Assembly (NCBI GenBank): GCA_013433145.1
Contig: CM024175.1
Coordinates: 3,890,516-3,954,515, forward strand
Direction: 5' to 3'
From: Ascaris suum
Taxonomy: Eukaryota > Nematoda > Chromadorea > Rhabditida > Ascarididae
Length of the DNA: 64,000 nucleotides
Positions 24,401-35,905 of this stretch are shown here, one piece after another. The stretch's first letter is position 1. The number at the start of each line of letters is the position of its first letter. The notes below the pieces were generated by a model. The model made no database searches. It saw only the letters and a program-made list of their open reading frames with translations, and had not been told where the DNA came from. A program made the position numbers and the translations under genes.

Positions 24401-26329
24401 TTCTCTTCATACGCACTTCTTGTGATAATAGTATCCTCTTAAAGTAGATCGACCGTAAGATACCAATGAATTGAAGCCACCTAGTTAACTACGAAAGTTC
24501 AAAAGCTGAAGAAGAAGGGATGACTGCGAGGAGTGCATAACACTCCGCCTAAGAGCTGACTTTCTGAAGAATTTCCTCACCGCGAATCCCCTTCAATATC
24601 CCCTATATTTGCTGCTGATAAGCGCAAAGCTATAGAAACCTATCACTAAAGCTCTAGAAACCTTGAAAATACACCTAAAGAGTAATGAAAATTAAATCAA
24701 ATAAAATATGCAGCAAGCAACACACCCCAACCTTTCTGTTCAGATTTAGCATCGTCACCGTTGTCCCCGAAAACAGCATCGGATGTCATCGCTGTCTTCA
24801 ACAAGTCCTCCAACGCAACCCTCGTCTTTTGATCGATAGGCGCATTCACCGACGTCCAAGTGGTCTTCTGTCGAATCACAGCTGTTATTACTTTGAATGT
24901 CGAGAAGGATACTGTGGAATTATTTCTCGATACTGAACTCAACGTTCATCGAATCATAAAAGAACTTGTATGTATACAGCGTCATCGAAACTCGCCTAAT
25001 ATACTTTATTGAGCATCCCGCCTTATTCAGCAAGAGATTAAAAAGCCAATTTTGCTGCCCCTGACTCTGTTGTTTTATGTTCCTCGAACTTTTCCTCCAC
25101 AAGTCCATGAATATGCGTTTGTTTGGGATTGAAAGCGCTTGCAAGGTTTCTCGAATGGTAAAGCGTCGAATTCGGATCCCCGCACACAGCTAACATTCCA
25201 TAAATGATACATTCGACATCAAATTATAGGGTAGAGACCCACACTGATTGAACTGATACATTCGATATCAAACACACATTCGATATTTGTGTGGACCTTA
25301 ACATTAGAACAAAAGTCTCATCGCGCTAGTAAACACGCGAAACTGGTTCTATGGGATGGCACGTGACAAGTGAAAGGTGAAGTGTCCACAACAATTCAAA
25401 AAAAAAAAAAAAAACAACGAACGTTGACATATTTTACCATTGGTAATTTTAAGGGCGCAAACACAAATAAATTGGCATTTTAAGGTTCCACACTTTCACA
25501 TTCAGCCGTAATTATCTCCGGCAAATTTGGCGAAGTTTGCAGCATAAAGAGAGTTATTGTCGATGATTTCAGATTTTTCTACTTCATTCCGTTTCATGAA
25601 TAAATCCATCCCTGAGCACATAAGGAAATGAATTGTTGTAAGCATCGCATTGTTGATGCAAGAACACATTCGAACCCTATTCCTTGCTGTGATTTCTCCT
25701 CTATTTCATGCTGATAAAATAATGAGCGTTTTTTAAAAAATTTCTTACCCCTACTAAAAGGAAAGAAGATAACGAGAAATCCCAGTGACGCTTTGAATTC
25801 GGGTGAAAATAAGACGAAAAGAAAAACGACGGAAGGGATGAAAGTGATGAAGAGAAGAAAGAAATTTTCGGTGTGGAAAATAAGCCAGATTCCTATCCCT
25901 ATTTGAAAGTTAAGGCCACAAACCAACATCACTCGTGAAGTGATGCAGTTTGATATAGCAAAACGCCTTCCGAAGAGGCAAACTGTTATCCAAGACGGGC
26001 CGAAACGCACATCCGGAAACATCTTTAAAAAGGCCTAGCGGCGGCAATAGATGCCGAATCCCCCCCCCCTTTACCTCCAACGGCGGAGTTGCCGAAAAAA
26101 AAAGAATGCGCAATACCTTTTTCCGTGAAATGCATGGTGGATGGTCATGCGGAGCTGAGATTGCTCCATCGAGTGTCCCAACCACGGTTGTTGCCCTTGC
26201 ACGGCATCCCTTCACAATACACGACCAATACTGCCGACCATTCTTTTCCTTACTTTTTCGCAATCGGTAACCGCCATGTACTAGGTTACGACCACCCTTC
26301 TGTGACTGTACTTCTTCGAAGCGTATCAT
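18487..26329 (-). CDS. FLYWCH zinc-finger protein with basic and coiled-coil C-terminus (PEB-1-like?)
   Basis: Six exons on minus: 26329-26117, 24867-24732, 24437-24265, 21673-21458, 20237-20025, 18795-18487. All five junctions agree in phase, giving about 419 residues. Residues 4-63 form a FLYWCH finger: Phe4, Leu16, Tyr34-Trp35, Cys37, Cys42 and His61-x-His63. Residues 129-137 (KRRRRIPRK) are a likely nuclear signal. The last exon begins with a heptad-like helix of about 50 residues (Leu-, Gln-, Arg-rich). FLYWCH proteins bind DNA; nematode examples include PEB-1 and FLH-1/2/3. Similar size and layout suggest PEB-1, but that is from memory and weak. Weak points are the first join (intron 1.2 kb, acceptor CGACAG), the GTTCGT donor at 24264, and the true start: a TAA precedes ATG 26329 in frame. 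An alternative second exon at 25710-25594 (acceptor TTTTATCAG) would end the protein after 109 residues. Confidence 0.68.
19394..19684 (+). CDS. Orphan ORF of 96 residues inside an intron of the FLYWCH gene
   Basis: ATG 19394 opens a frame to 19684 with strong G-first codons and a soluble, acidic-basic product. It lies in the last intron of the minus-strand FLYWCH gene and has no splice sites of its own. It could be a nested gene, a retained fragment of a mobile element, or chance. Confidence 0.25.
   Translation: MDHSTSPVIGFLLLKDFQKVIANERVHSRNDARGEYDAAVAFSNNSAVVMGCNGMEGIGSLLCQENDEKGKARDSKLRAECRALEGSSWQIASQFW
22000..24264. other. Intron of the FLYWCH gene; only weak ORFs
   Basis: On plus, ATG 23124 starts a 44-codon acidic ORF and another exon-like segment lies near 23865-23930, but the phases do not join. 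Nothing else is supported. Confidence 0.4.
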
Positions 26330-26689
26330 CCCTTACTTCTCCAACTTTAGCATCTCCTGAAGTAGGATTGTATCTGCCAATCTCCGTTCATGGGATGAAA
26401 TCAAATCCTTTTTACAAAGAACTGCAAACGTGAACAAATTGAAATGTGCCCCTCGTGGATTGAAACAATGATCGGTGCAACCCAAACGACAACTTGGATA
26501 TGAGCATCATGTGGCTACGGTTTGCACATTGTTATGCCGATCGATACATCTGAACTAAGAGCCCACTGAGCAACGGTGTATGGAAGAGTATTTACTAATG
26601 CATAATAGCACAGCAAACAACTTATGAAAAATCAAGAGTAGAAATCCAAAATGCACGAAACAGTGCTAGCACAAACTATTTGCGCCGTG

Positions 26690-26762
26690 GTATCCGGAAG
26701 ATATATCTGCTCTGATACCCGGAAGATATATCCGCTCTGGTATCCGGAAGATATCCGGAAGG
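26690..26762. repeat. Tandem repeat, about 26-bp unit, three copies
   Basis: GTATCCGGAAGATATATC(T/C)GCTCTG occurs twice in full (one copy starting GATACCC) and a third time truncated to TATCCGGAAGATATCCGGAAGG. The unit contains the palindrome TCCGGA. Confidence 0.8.
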
Positions 26763-27155
26763 TTATCACTATTAAGTGGGTACTACACGTTCGTACGCGC
26801 TAATATATCGCTAAAAATATATTGAATTCTATGAAATTGTTTTCAAAACACCGAATGTGCTAAAATCGACAACATTGTAATCGACTATAACTGCTTATTT
26901 ATATGTAATTAAAGAACATAAAAAAGAGAAATTCGAGTGGAAATACGAACCGAAAAAGTGAGCTTTTAAGTTTCGATGAGAGCACTGACAAGGTAGGACC
27001 TTCAAAAACCGCGTTTAAAATACAACATAACAACGCAGACCATTGTTACATTTCTCTCAAATTTGATCCGTTGCTCTGTAACGGTGAAAAAAAAAGGCGC
27101 ACTGCATCTGTGAACATATCTCGAAAGCATTCTCTCCAATCTATCCAATTTTCAG

Positions 27156-27855
27156 GTGCATGAAATCAACAATATGCCGTTTGTCATTAAGCGGAATACA
27201 ACTTGCAGATTTGAGCTAGCCCAGATTTAAGTCCACGCACTTATGCCTATCCTAACTTCTAAGCAAAGAAAAAAGAAAAAACAATTCCTCGACTTACTTT
27301 TCTACCGATTTTCGAGAGAGTAACGATACGCAATTGCACGATTGTTGAGAAAACTGGCACTGAGCCGACAGTAAAAAGCCTCAAGAATCGGACGTTTGCG
27401 TGGAAAAAGAAAGTAGCATTTAATGCAGCAATTTCGAATATGCAATTTTGTGATGACATCACAAGTGAAATAAAAGTCCAGGATTTATGCGGCTCAAAAA
27501 AGGTCAGTCTCTTATGTCAGACTATGCCGCTGGAATGTTTAGTATTAGAGATTGGTGTAGATAGAGCCAAACAACTGTTGTAAGATCACCAACATAGAAT
27601 AAGATGCGAATATGGTATGAGCTGAACATCGGAATGCCTTAGGAAAGCATCGCTAAGTAGGCACCATTAAAAGCCTTTTCTAGTTGCTCGCGTTCAGGAT
27701 GCCGTGGTGGCGATATTAACCTCGTTTTCCTTAATTTAAAAATGTTTGCAGTGGAACAGCTATTTACAGTGCTCGAATTGCCTGTAGACTTGGCACACAG
27801 TATGCCGGTTTGTGGGAGCTGCAGAAGTCCATCTATCTCTGACGAAATTTCTTGA
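27156..27855 (+). CDS. Unknown gene, last three exons
   Basis: Exons 27156-27182 (acceptor CCAATTTTCAG), 27317-27554 and 27752-27855 (acceptor ATGTTTGCAG) join in matching phases and end at a TGA. The middle exon has clear purine-first periodicity and a strand-rich, Lys- and Thr-rich product with a Trp-Lys-Lys-Lys core, which looks like a beta-sandwich, possibly C2-type. The first exon reads VHEINNMPF, which recalls the start of NT-C2 domains, but this is a weak resemblance. The last exon ends in a Cys-x-x-Cys segment. Donors (GTCATT and GTGTAG) are not strong. Upstream exons are missing. Function unknown. Confidence 0.4.
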
Positions 27856-30026
27856 AGCACCTAAACTCGCTAGTAGCTGTCGAATAGCACACCTCAGAAC
27901 GGTTGGTACCAAGGAATTCAGTGCACGAAATGCTATGTTGAAAGTCCCCACGTTACTGAACGCTGCACTCTATTGTGCCATTTGGCGAATGTGCAGTTCA
28001 AGCGGAGAACATTCTCATGACGCTGCCAAAATATGTGCTTTTCACAGCTCTATCTAGCGTTAATTAACCAGCCGCTTGTATCATGAGCACCCATAACGTC
28101 GCATATCTTGCCTTAAGTGACCGACCGGTTGTTTCATTTCTTCGAGTAAAAATTCGTTTTAAAGCAACTTCTAACTATTTGTGCGATCAAATCGGACTGC
28201 AAGTTCTATAGTAATTTTTGGTGTGAATGATCACTGAAGAATTTGACGAATCAAAGCGAAGCCGAGTTGAGAAGACCACCCTTTATCGTTGATTGTAAAT
28301 TGAATTATCGTCGAATTTGTTGTTCGTCAAGTATAGCGTGCATAGATGTGATGCCTCCACAGTGTTCTTCTTGGAAAGCATTACATATGATGCACAAAAG
28401 AGAAATAAGTTCCACTATTTGAGTTAAATAATTGCATACAACAAGGTTATACCACTCGCACCGACTTAAAACCACAAAACGAAAAACTTGAAAGGAGATT
28501 CTTGATGCATCAGCACAAATGCACACAAGTGATCGGCAAAGCGCAATTTGCGCTTTCAACAACGGTCACATTGTTCGATGTGTTGTGATGCATTTTTTAA
28601 AAAATGAATGCATAATTGTGTGTAAATAAATGCATGCACCAAATGCACGCGGCAGAGAATGCATCACCGAGAACGACTCAATGTTAAATGTTGCCGGCAA
28701 TCTTGCGTTAAATTTCGGCATCCCTATGCTCGGGATATTCCCAGCTTGCCGATCCTTGTGAAAGCACCTTATTGTGCGATTTTGGAAATTCGTGTAAAGT
28801 ACTATAACCATGTTTCACCAGTGTGCATATGTATTCACGTGTGTCCATCTGCCTATGCGATATTTACAAACGTGGAATCACTGAAGCTAGGGTTATCGAA
28901 TTTGATGGCACCAACATTGAGTCGCTGATTCAAATCCGAAAAGAATATACAACTATGTTACACGTATTTGTTTCTCTATTACGGCAAGTCGGCTTGTAGA
29001 AAAGCGACTCACCTGTGAAAGATCTGCGTGACATGTCGAAATAAAATAGCAGCGCACAATTATGTATGCTCAGTATTTGTTGAAACTAGTAGTCAGAGTG
29101 GATCGAATCCAGAAACGGCGTCGTCCGACCTCATCTGGCGCACTTTCCAACTTATCGTTACTAAAAGAATCAATAATCAACTTTTTGTTACGGCTATCAT
29201 TTTTACAACTTCATACGCGATTTTTCTAACCATTTGCTGTCATACGGGCTTTAATATAACTTTATAGTATTATGTTCGAAACGAAATATGGTCATCCAGT
29301 ATCAATCTCAAGTTTCATGCTGTGTAATCTATCATTTCCGATAGCAGCGTTGTTGAACAAATCAGTGAATGACATAGTTGAAATTTGCATTTTAATGCCA
29401 TATCAGCCGATCACTGTTTTTGAAGAGTTCATCTCCATGTGAAGCTCTCTTAAATGTATTGTTAAATATTTCCTGCAGAGTTTCATTGATGTTTGCTCGC
29501 AGTAAGTTCACCTCTTTGAAGACATATTTTACATGTCTGTCCACAAATATCAACACTCATACCATTTGGTTCCGCGGTAAACAACAATGCAGACAATGTT
29601 CTACCTTGTGCGGTTTTCCTTTATCGTGCTTTCTCGAATGCGAGAACTTCGTTTAGTTAATTGTGCTCCCATGAAACAAGTAAATTGTGAGGAATTATTG
29701 CCCTAAAATGATCATAAAATTCTTGACAAAATTGGTGCGCGTTAATGAAGTTATTTGCCGTTGTTGCCTGAATGTAATATATGCACAGCTGTTTCTCATT
29801 GTGGAGTGCATTTTATAGATTGTTCCATGAAAGTGGTTAGTCATTGCCAAGCGTTCCATGCGACAAGCATCTCAATAATATCTTCATGAGAGGATCAATG
29901 ATCATAATAACAAGTCGCTCGTTAGTGCGCTTTTTTCGGAAAACCTTACAACCGAAGTGCAATTTAAAAAAATGAAAACTCGGTTCGCTTTGAAAAATTC
30001 TCGAAATCTTCGACGAAATCGTTGCA
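27856..30026. other. No supported gene
   Basis: Several ORFs on both strands (27812-28057 plus, 28305-28562 minus, 28659-28928 plus, 29028-29267 plus) lack splice-site partners or starts. The 29028 frame ends in a hydrophobic segment but has no acceptor. Confidence 0.4.
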
Positions 30027-30236
30027 TCAATCACATTGGCACATATATCGGCATATTTTTAAATAATTTCCTTGATTCTTCGCAGTCAAAAATTCACTCA
30101 GAAATTCGTCACGCACATCGATACTGAAAGAGTCGTTAACTCTTCGTGACACATTAGGCGAGTAATATTTCGTTGCAGTTGTATCAAAGGAGGACACAAC
30201 TTTAAGTCTGATTTCTAATGTTGCATCCAGTTTCAT
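30027..30236 (-). CDS. Orphan ORF of 69 residues
   Basis: ATG 30236 opens a frame with good codon periodicity to a TGA at 30027. The product is soluble, acidic and Asp/Ser-rich in the middle, with three cysteines near the end. No family recognised and no splice sites seen. Confidence 0.25.
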   Translation of the reverse strand: MKLDATLEIRLKVVSSFDTTATKYYSPNVSRRVNDSFSIDVRDEFLSEFLTAKNQGNYLKICRYMCQCD

Positions 30237-30643
30237 TCCATCATTGATTTATAGATAAAATGACGGCATTTTGTCTCATTAGTGCATCGATAGGATAGTT
30301 TTGTGTTCACTTGGTTAACAATGGACTAGTGAAGCTCCTTCATAATTTGATGCCTCTATGGTAGTGGGATTAGCGATAGTAAAACTGAGAAACTGTCGGG
30401 AATGTATGTGACCGTAGCATAACAATATTGAGTGCTCTTGAGATATTAAAGAGCATCGCATATAATTGTTACATTTGTTCTCGAATCCAACATATCAAGA
30501 CAATGCGTTACATATAGGTTACTCTAGAATGAGTTCGGAATATGCCATCACTCATTTCCACTAAACTGAAGAAAAGTCTCCGAAGAGAAAGCGACTACTG
30601 CATGGATGATTTTGGTGTTTAAGGTAACTCCATAAACGCTTGA

Positions 30644-30847
30644 ATGAACGTTCTGTTTTTTGATGAAGAGATTGCCGTGATCTGCTGTGATATTAAACTT
30701 GTTGGCAATTTCTTTGATGTTTCTTTGAAAGTGACCACATCAAATCTATGGCGAGAAATAATGCGAGAAAAGGACAGAACGCAGAGTGGAAAAGAGGACC
30801 TTCTTGGCTCACATATGTTTTTCATTTGTTGTTTGAAAGTGCTTTGA
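30644..30847 (+). CDS. Orphan ORF of 67 residues
   Basis: ATG 30644 to a TGA at 30847, with G-first codons. The product is mixed hydrophobic and charged, with a Cys-Cys pair in each half. The minus strand is also open here (30619-30825). No family recognised. Confidence 0.22.
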   Translation: MNVLFFDEEIAVICCDIKLVGNFFDVSLKVTTSNLWREIMREKDRTQSGKEDLLGSHMFFICCLKVL

Positions 30848-32243
30848 AATTAAAGAACATTGGACGAGTGCACCATTTCTTTGACATAGCAATATTAAAA
30901 ATCATGCAGTGATATGATCACTAAAGCAGTGCTTTGTACCGGTAAAATCGATTTTTGAGGAACTTTTCAATGCGATTTCTGAGCTATATATGAGGATTAT
31001 GCAATCGTGACAGCCGACGATTTAAACTTCAGCTTTTAGTGGAAAAGAAACCTGATTACGTTGGCTCATCGGCTTATGTATTTTCTAACAAACATCGTTG
31101 TTATTGAATGATTCAAGATTGTGCTCGTGAGAGCGAAACGAACAACATTTGCCCAATTCGTTGAGCTTGGAAATGAGCTAACAACGCGCTGCGTTAATAC
31201 AATTGGGACGTATTGTTTGCCAATTCATTCGAAACCAACGAATTGTTTGGGTGACTTGTTGAATTTGTGCATATATGTATGAAGACGTGTGCAACGGAGA
31301 AAAAATCGCCAGATCGGAGCCATTCCTTTCATACCTTTAGCGCGTGACTGCAAAAAAAACGATTCCTATAGCTTTGCAGATATATTAGACAATCGATGTT
31401 GTATAAAACGTGTATTGAGCATCACCACCGATTTCACTGCATAAAATCTGCTATAAACGATGACCGACGTGTGACGTAAATGTGAAAGCACTTTATTATT
31501 ATGTCAACAATACGTTGATATCGGTTAGGCGCTATGCGCCTAGAAAAAATGTGATGTTGACTCCGCGATTAAAGAGGGTCAGCATAAGCTCTTACCTAGG
31601 CTGAAGGACATTTTTCAAATATTTTCACAAAAGACAACAGTGCAATGCCTTTTTTCGACCATTAGTAACACCCTTTATGATGGATGTTTAGCACTCTCTT
31701 GTTAAGTGCCTTAAAAGATAAACCAGCTAAGCATACATAACGAGAGGTTAGCGGTAAATGTTGATATTGCTCAAGCGATTTTCTCACTCGATGATTCGTT
31801 CAGCAGCAACACAAAAAAGAAAAAGAAAGAAAGAAATCCCCGACGTGTCAACAATAACAGCTCCTCTCAACATTTATTGACGATCAACGAAACATACAAA
31901 ACGGACGACGACTGAATTGATTGATAATTGATTCAAGCTCATTGGTGCTCAGTGCGCCGATGCTCAGTGCGCGACTTAAACCTTTCTTTAGACCCCTTTT
32001 TAACATCCCTTTTTGTGCTTAGCCATCGGTAACTGGTTTCTCGAGGGGATATTCGACGTCATAGATTAATACCCTCTCGTTTCCCCTCCAAATTTATGCA
32101 ACTTGACTACCAACGCGATCAACAATACTACTCAAAGCAGTTTCAAATAATGCCCATTAGCACGTATCATTACCTTAAATTAAACATGGCTGCTGAAGAA
32201 TGCTTCATTGACGGCAGTGTGTGATCGAGCAAAATGCTTAACT
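30848..32243. other. No supported gene
   Basis: Intergenic. Small structures only: a TAGGCGC-TAT-GCGCCTA hairpin near 31525 and a doubled GCTCAGTGCGC near 31950. Confidence 0.55.
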
Positions 32244-32864
32244 TCATTCGTCCCTCATATAGCAATACCAAACGGCGTGTATAATTGAGGGAATTACGAA
32301 GAGAAAAAGGAGAAGAATATTGAAGCACACATGGCAGTTGCATTCTCTCGCATGGTACCAAACAGCAAGAGGCTGAAAAACCATTTCTTATTCAAATTCG
32401 TATGTAATTCATAAAGCGATAATTTACTCTCATCTCCCACTTATGAAAATTACAAAAAGCGCTACGATATATATACGATTATAACAAGCATTTTGTATAC
32501 TTCCGGAATCCGTTGTTTGCAGCACATCTGACTGCAATAAACTAATCGTCAGAAGCGATGGAAATCGAATCTCTCACTTCCTGAAGAGTGGGAGGGACAA
32601 TTAAATGATATTATAACGAAAGAACCACATAGCTGTGAATTTGCTTCCAACTTGGGAAGAATTTTTCTTACGCATAAGTCTCGCAAGGAGCACAACTTTC
32701 ATTATTGGATCGTAGAAGCGATCAAAGAAATGATAGATGTTAAAGAAACTAACCCGATAATATCGAAAAAATGAAATTGAAAAACAAATCAACTCACCGG
32801 CAAGAAAATGATGAGAATTACTTCGACGATTTTATCGGCATCTGTACTTCCCATCGTTGCGGCC
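32244..32864 (-). CDS. Pmp3/UPF0057 family small membrane protein, complete
   Basis: Exon 1 is 32854-32798 and exon 2 is 32372-32244, giving 61 residues. The junction is CCG|GTGAGT to TTTTTCAG|CCT in phase 0. A TTCTTTTAG acceptor at 32865, ten bases before the ATG, is a probable spliced-leader site. Residues 8-27 are a hydrophobic helix ending in the family's Pro-Pro-Leu-Ala-Val. A short Cys-rich loop (ECNCHV) follows. The second helix, residues 37-56, carries the I-P-x-I-I-H-A signature. The family (yeast Pmp3, plant RCI2, several C. elegans paralogues) is small plasma-membrane or ER proteolipids that affect membrane potential and salt tolerance. Length and layout are normal for the family. 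Confidence 0.93.
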
Positions 32865-32971
32865 CTAAAAGAACGTTACTAAATGTGCTGTGATGATCAC
32901 TTTCATCCAATCTGTCTTCATTCGAAAAAACATTCATCCAAATTTGCTTGAATAGGAGTTTTATGCTTTAG
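32865..32971. promoter_or_regulatory. Short divergent intergenic region between two probable trans-spliced genes
   Basis: The region lies between the likely spliced-leader acceptor of the Pmp3 gene (minus, TTCTTTTAG ending at 32865) and that of the plus-strand gene (TATGCTTTAG ending at 32971). True transcription starts must lie further out, inside the opposite gene or within these 107 bases, so the promoters overlap or are shared. No clear TATA or initiator motif is visible. Confidence 0.45.
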
Positions 32972-34923
32972 GTGAGGAAGGATGGCGGGTTCGGGGGTTC
33001 GGCGGAAAACAATAGAAGAGGTGAGACTGCGAAGCAGTTGAGTTGTGCATGAACTCCACTTGGCGGATAGAGCGGTTAAAAAGGCACATAGAATTCCATT
33101 GAACCGCTACTAATATAGATCCTAAAGCAGAGAAGAAAGCTATTACACGTCCCTCCTCCCCCCCCCCCCCTCCTCACATTTAGCACACAAATATTCAGAA
33201 ACTGTGGCAATAGAAGGAAGCCTCGAATTCCGGGAAGCCTCCATTTTTATTCATGGCTCCCGATCACTAGGAAAAAATCTCTGAATGTGGGAACGCCAGA
33301 GGAGAGATGGAAAATTAAGGTTCCCGAATTACGAGCGGCATTAACCCTTACTGGAAACCTTAGAAATTTGGCGGCTCTGATTTTCGAGAACTTCATAATT
33401 GAACTGATTGGGTAGTGGCACTACTTTTTGCATGGAATTTTTGGTCATTGTCCGTGCCTAAAATTCTTCTCGAAATTGATGAATATGTCCGAGAATTAGG
33501 AAAGTAAATTATAGATGCATATAAGTGAGTAAACAAACGCATATATACACACATACACCCACATGCAGTCATGTGCACACAAGCACAACGTCAACATGTT
33601 GCGTATTGTAGAGGGAAATCTGCGACTTTCTTTTAAATCAAATGTTTCTGCTCGTGCTCTTCTATGATTATAACAAGCTTAACAATTTCCTGAATTTAAA
33701 TCAACAAATTCGATAAATCGTTGTCAGTATAAACTTCGAATGCGTTGCAAATTACGACTTTCTTGCACTTTCTACAGTCAAATGAGACTTCAATATTAGT
33801 CAATCTCAGAAACTCATCTGCTTCGTTACGTACAAATTCGTTTATACATATAATGCAACATCAGATAATGCAATAATGCAACGTCAACGTCAGAAAACTC
33901 TCATAGAACACAACTTTATTTTCAGCACTTATTAAGCAATCCTTACGTCGAACGGCAAATGCAACAGCCAACTCAGCCGAATGACCAGTTTTAATTTTTA
34001 TTTAGAATTGATCCCTGAGATTATCGGTTTCGGAGTCAATGGCATTGGTAGCATGCTTATAACAGAGTTAGGAATTTAGCTAGGCTCCTACAAAAGCTGA
34101 ACGATCGTTCAGTTGGGGGAAATGAATAAAAAGAGCCCGTCGAAAACAATTGCACTTAACGATAGCTTTAGTAAATCTCTTATACAAATTTGGAGATACA
34201 AAGATGTAAAATTTTCCTCTTTATTAAGATGCCTTGCTAATTAATCAACACACTGAAAGAATTCTGATAAAACATCAAAATTCTGCTTGCAATAGCCATA
34301 AAAGAGCAAATATGCGGAGAATATGAAGGCTAAACAAATGTATCGAAAAGGTGCATAGACGAGTGCGATCATGAACGAATGAACATCGCATTTATAGTAG
34401 TTGATAATGCATCTTCTAATTGCTCGTCTAACTAAAACTATGAAAAAGCAGCAAGAACGGCGAGTTTAATAAAGTCTACCACCGCACCTGCATAGAAAAT
34501 ATTTTCGTTGAATTTTGCAAGAAGCACACTAGTTGCTCGAGCAATCAATAAGACGGAAAGAGCATGTGGAATTGAACGAATGATTGCAAATGATACCGCT
34601 TCGTCTAAAACTAGCGTTTAATTGCTTTTGTTACCTTTTCACCTACCACAGTGGAGTTTGTTAAGAAAAAGTTGTTGATTGGACTGAACATTTGCAAAGA
34701 ACCAACAAATATATGCAGCGGAATCGGAAATCATGAGTCATTTAGCGGTGAATCAATCGCTGTTATGATAGCATTATTTCACTTACGATTAATCACCACA
34801 GAATGGCACCTTCTTCGAAAGTGTTTCAACGATCCAGGACTTCTTCAACAGGATGACTTTTGCAGACCTGAAAAGGAAACTCTGAGTTATCACCCCGGTC
34901 GTCGGAGCAATGCATTTACCTAG
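32972..34923 (+). CDS. Unknown four-exon gene, complete by phase, 134 residues
   Basis: Exons: coding 32982-33020 (mRNA from the acceptor TATGCTTTAG at 32971), 33778-33829, 34006-34047 and 34652-34923. Junctions are GAG|GTGAGA to TTTCTACAG, C|GTACAA to TTTTATTTAG, and G|GTAGCA to ACCTACCACAG, and every phase matches. The ATG sits ten bases after the likely spliced-leader acceptor. The N-terminus is Gly/Arg/Lys-rich; residues 35-53 include a hydrophobic Ile-Ile-Gly-Phe-Gly-Val segment and a Lys-Lys-Lys cluster; a second hydrophobic stretch lies near residue 80; the tail is charged. I do not recognise a family. A small unseen exon in the 757-base first intron is possible. Divergent from the Pmp3 gene. 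Confidence 0.58.
33150..33175. repeat. C-rich run
   Basis: A C homopolymer of about 13 within a CT-rich tract, in intron 1 of the unknown plus-strand gene. Similar runs occur near 8042, 17610, 26060 and 50301. Confidence 0.7.
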
Positions 34924-35399
34924 AGACGATGCAAATCGTAATCGTGGGGCTTCGAGTCACGCGCATATGACTTGCGTCAAACATATATGGCTCGGAGTAA
35001 TGAAGCACAAGTGTAATATAAGCTTCAGATGAAAGGCGAGATAAAAGACACATGTGCTACATTGTAAGGATCATACGTCGAACACGCAATTCGATGGGTT
35101 TTAATCGAATTTTCGTGAAATTAACGAACGAAATGAAGGTTGTTGCCTCATAACTACTGCCTCCAAACAGCGAACTAGAGCAATTAAACTTATTTGCTTA
35201 GCTTGGAATTTACTGTGCGGTATGGATGAATGTTGCAAATTTATTTGCGAACAGTTGTTTCCTTCAACGCCTTCACACTGATATATGACCCCTTCTTTTT
35301 ATAGAATCTACTATCATCCGCACCTACTTACCTCTGTCATATTGCGATGGCACATGTCACTTAAGACCGCTTCCCCCTTCTCCCCTCCATTAATGTCAT
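34924..35399. other. No supported gene
   Basis: 3' flank of the preceding gene. No canonical AATAAA close to the stop was found and no exon-like segment is visible. Confidence 0.5.
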
Positions 35400-35750
35400 T
35401 TAAATAATGTAGTACGGGTATTCAACACTAAAAGAAACGACTCTCATTGCGCTGTACAGCTTTTTGTTTTTTAATGTTGCCTTTGAGCAACCATTACTTC
35501 CAAAAGCATGACGAATCCCAAAAATATATAATGCTGCTGCGACATTTATGCATTCATATGTTTGTACTCCCTTCGGGTTGTAAGTTCTTCTCATAACCTT
35601 GGAAGCAGTCTTTGAAAAAAAAAAAACTCGAAAGTTGACGGATTTTGCATCGCAATAGCATGTGTAGCCGGATATGATTTTTGGAGGCATAAATGCTGAG
35701 AACTTGAAGAGAATCCGAATGAAGTCACTGGTGAAAAAAAGACTTGTCAT
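35400..35750 (-). CDS. Orphan ORF of 116 residues
   Basis: ATG 35750 to a stop at 35400 on minus, with moderate codon periodicity and a homopolymer of about ten T inside it. The ORF is basic, with two short hydrophobic segments. It may include intron sequence: a TTCCAAG acceptor near 35608 would start a shorter exon. No family recognised. Confidence 0.25.
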   Translation of the reverse strand: MTSLFFTSDFIRILFKFSAFMPPKIISGYTCYCDAKSVNFRVFFFSKTASKVMRRTYNPKGVQTYECINVAAALYIFGIRHAFGSNGCSKATLKNKKLYSAMRVVSFSVEYPYYII

Positions 35751-35905
35751 CCCCCTCGTGCTTTAACTGCACTAAAACATATCACTAGAATGCTAACAAC
35801 ACCACATCGTATTTGTATGGTGCGACTACGCGATAGGAGCAGGAGGAGACATATTTCGCAAAGGACTGCTACAGGTCGGAGTTCAGAACATAGAGAGAGA
35901 GAGGG

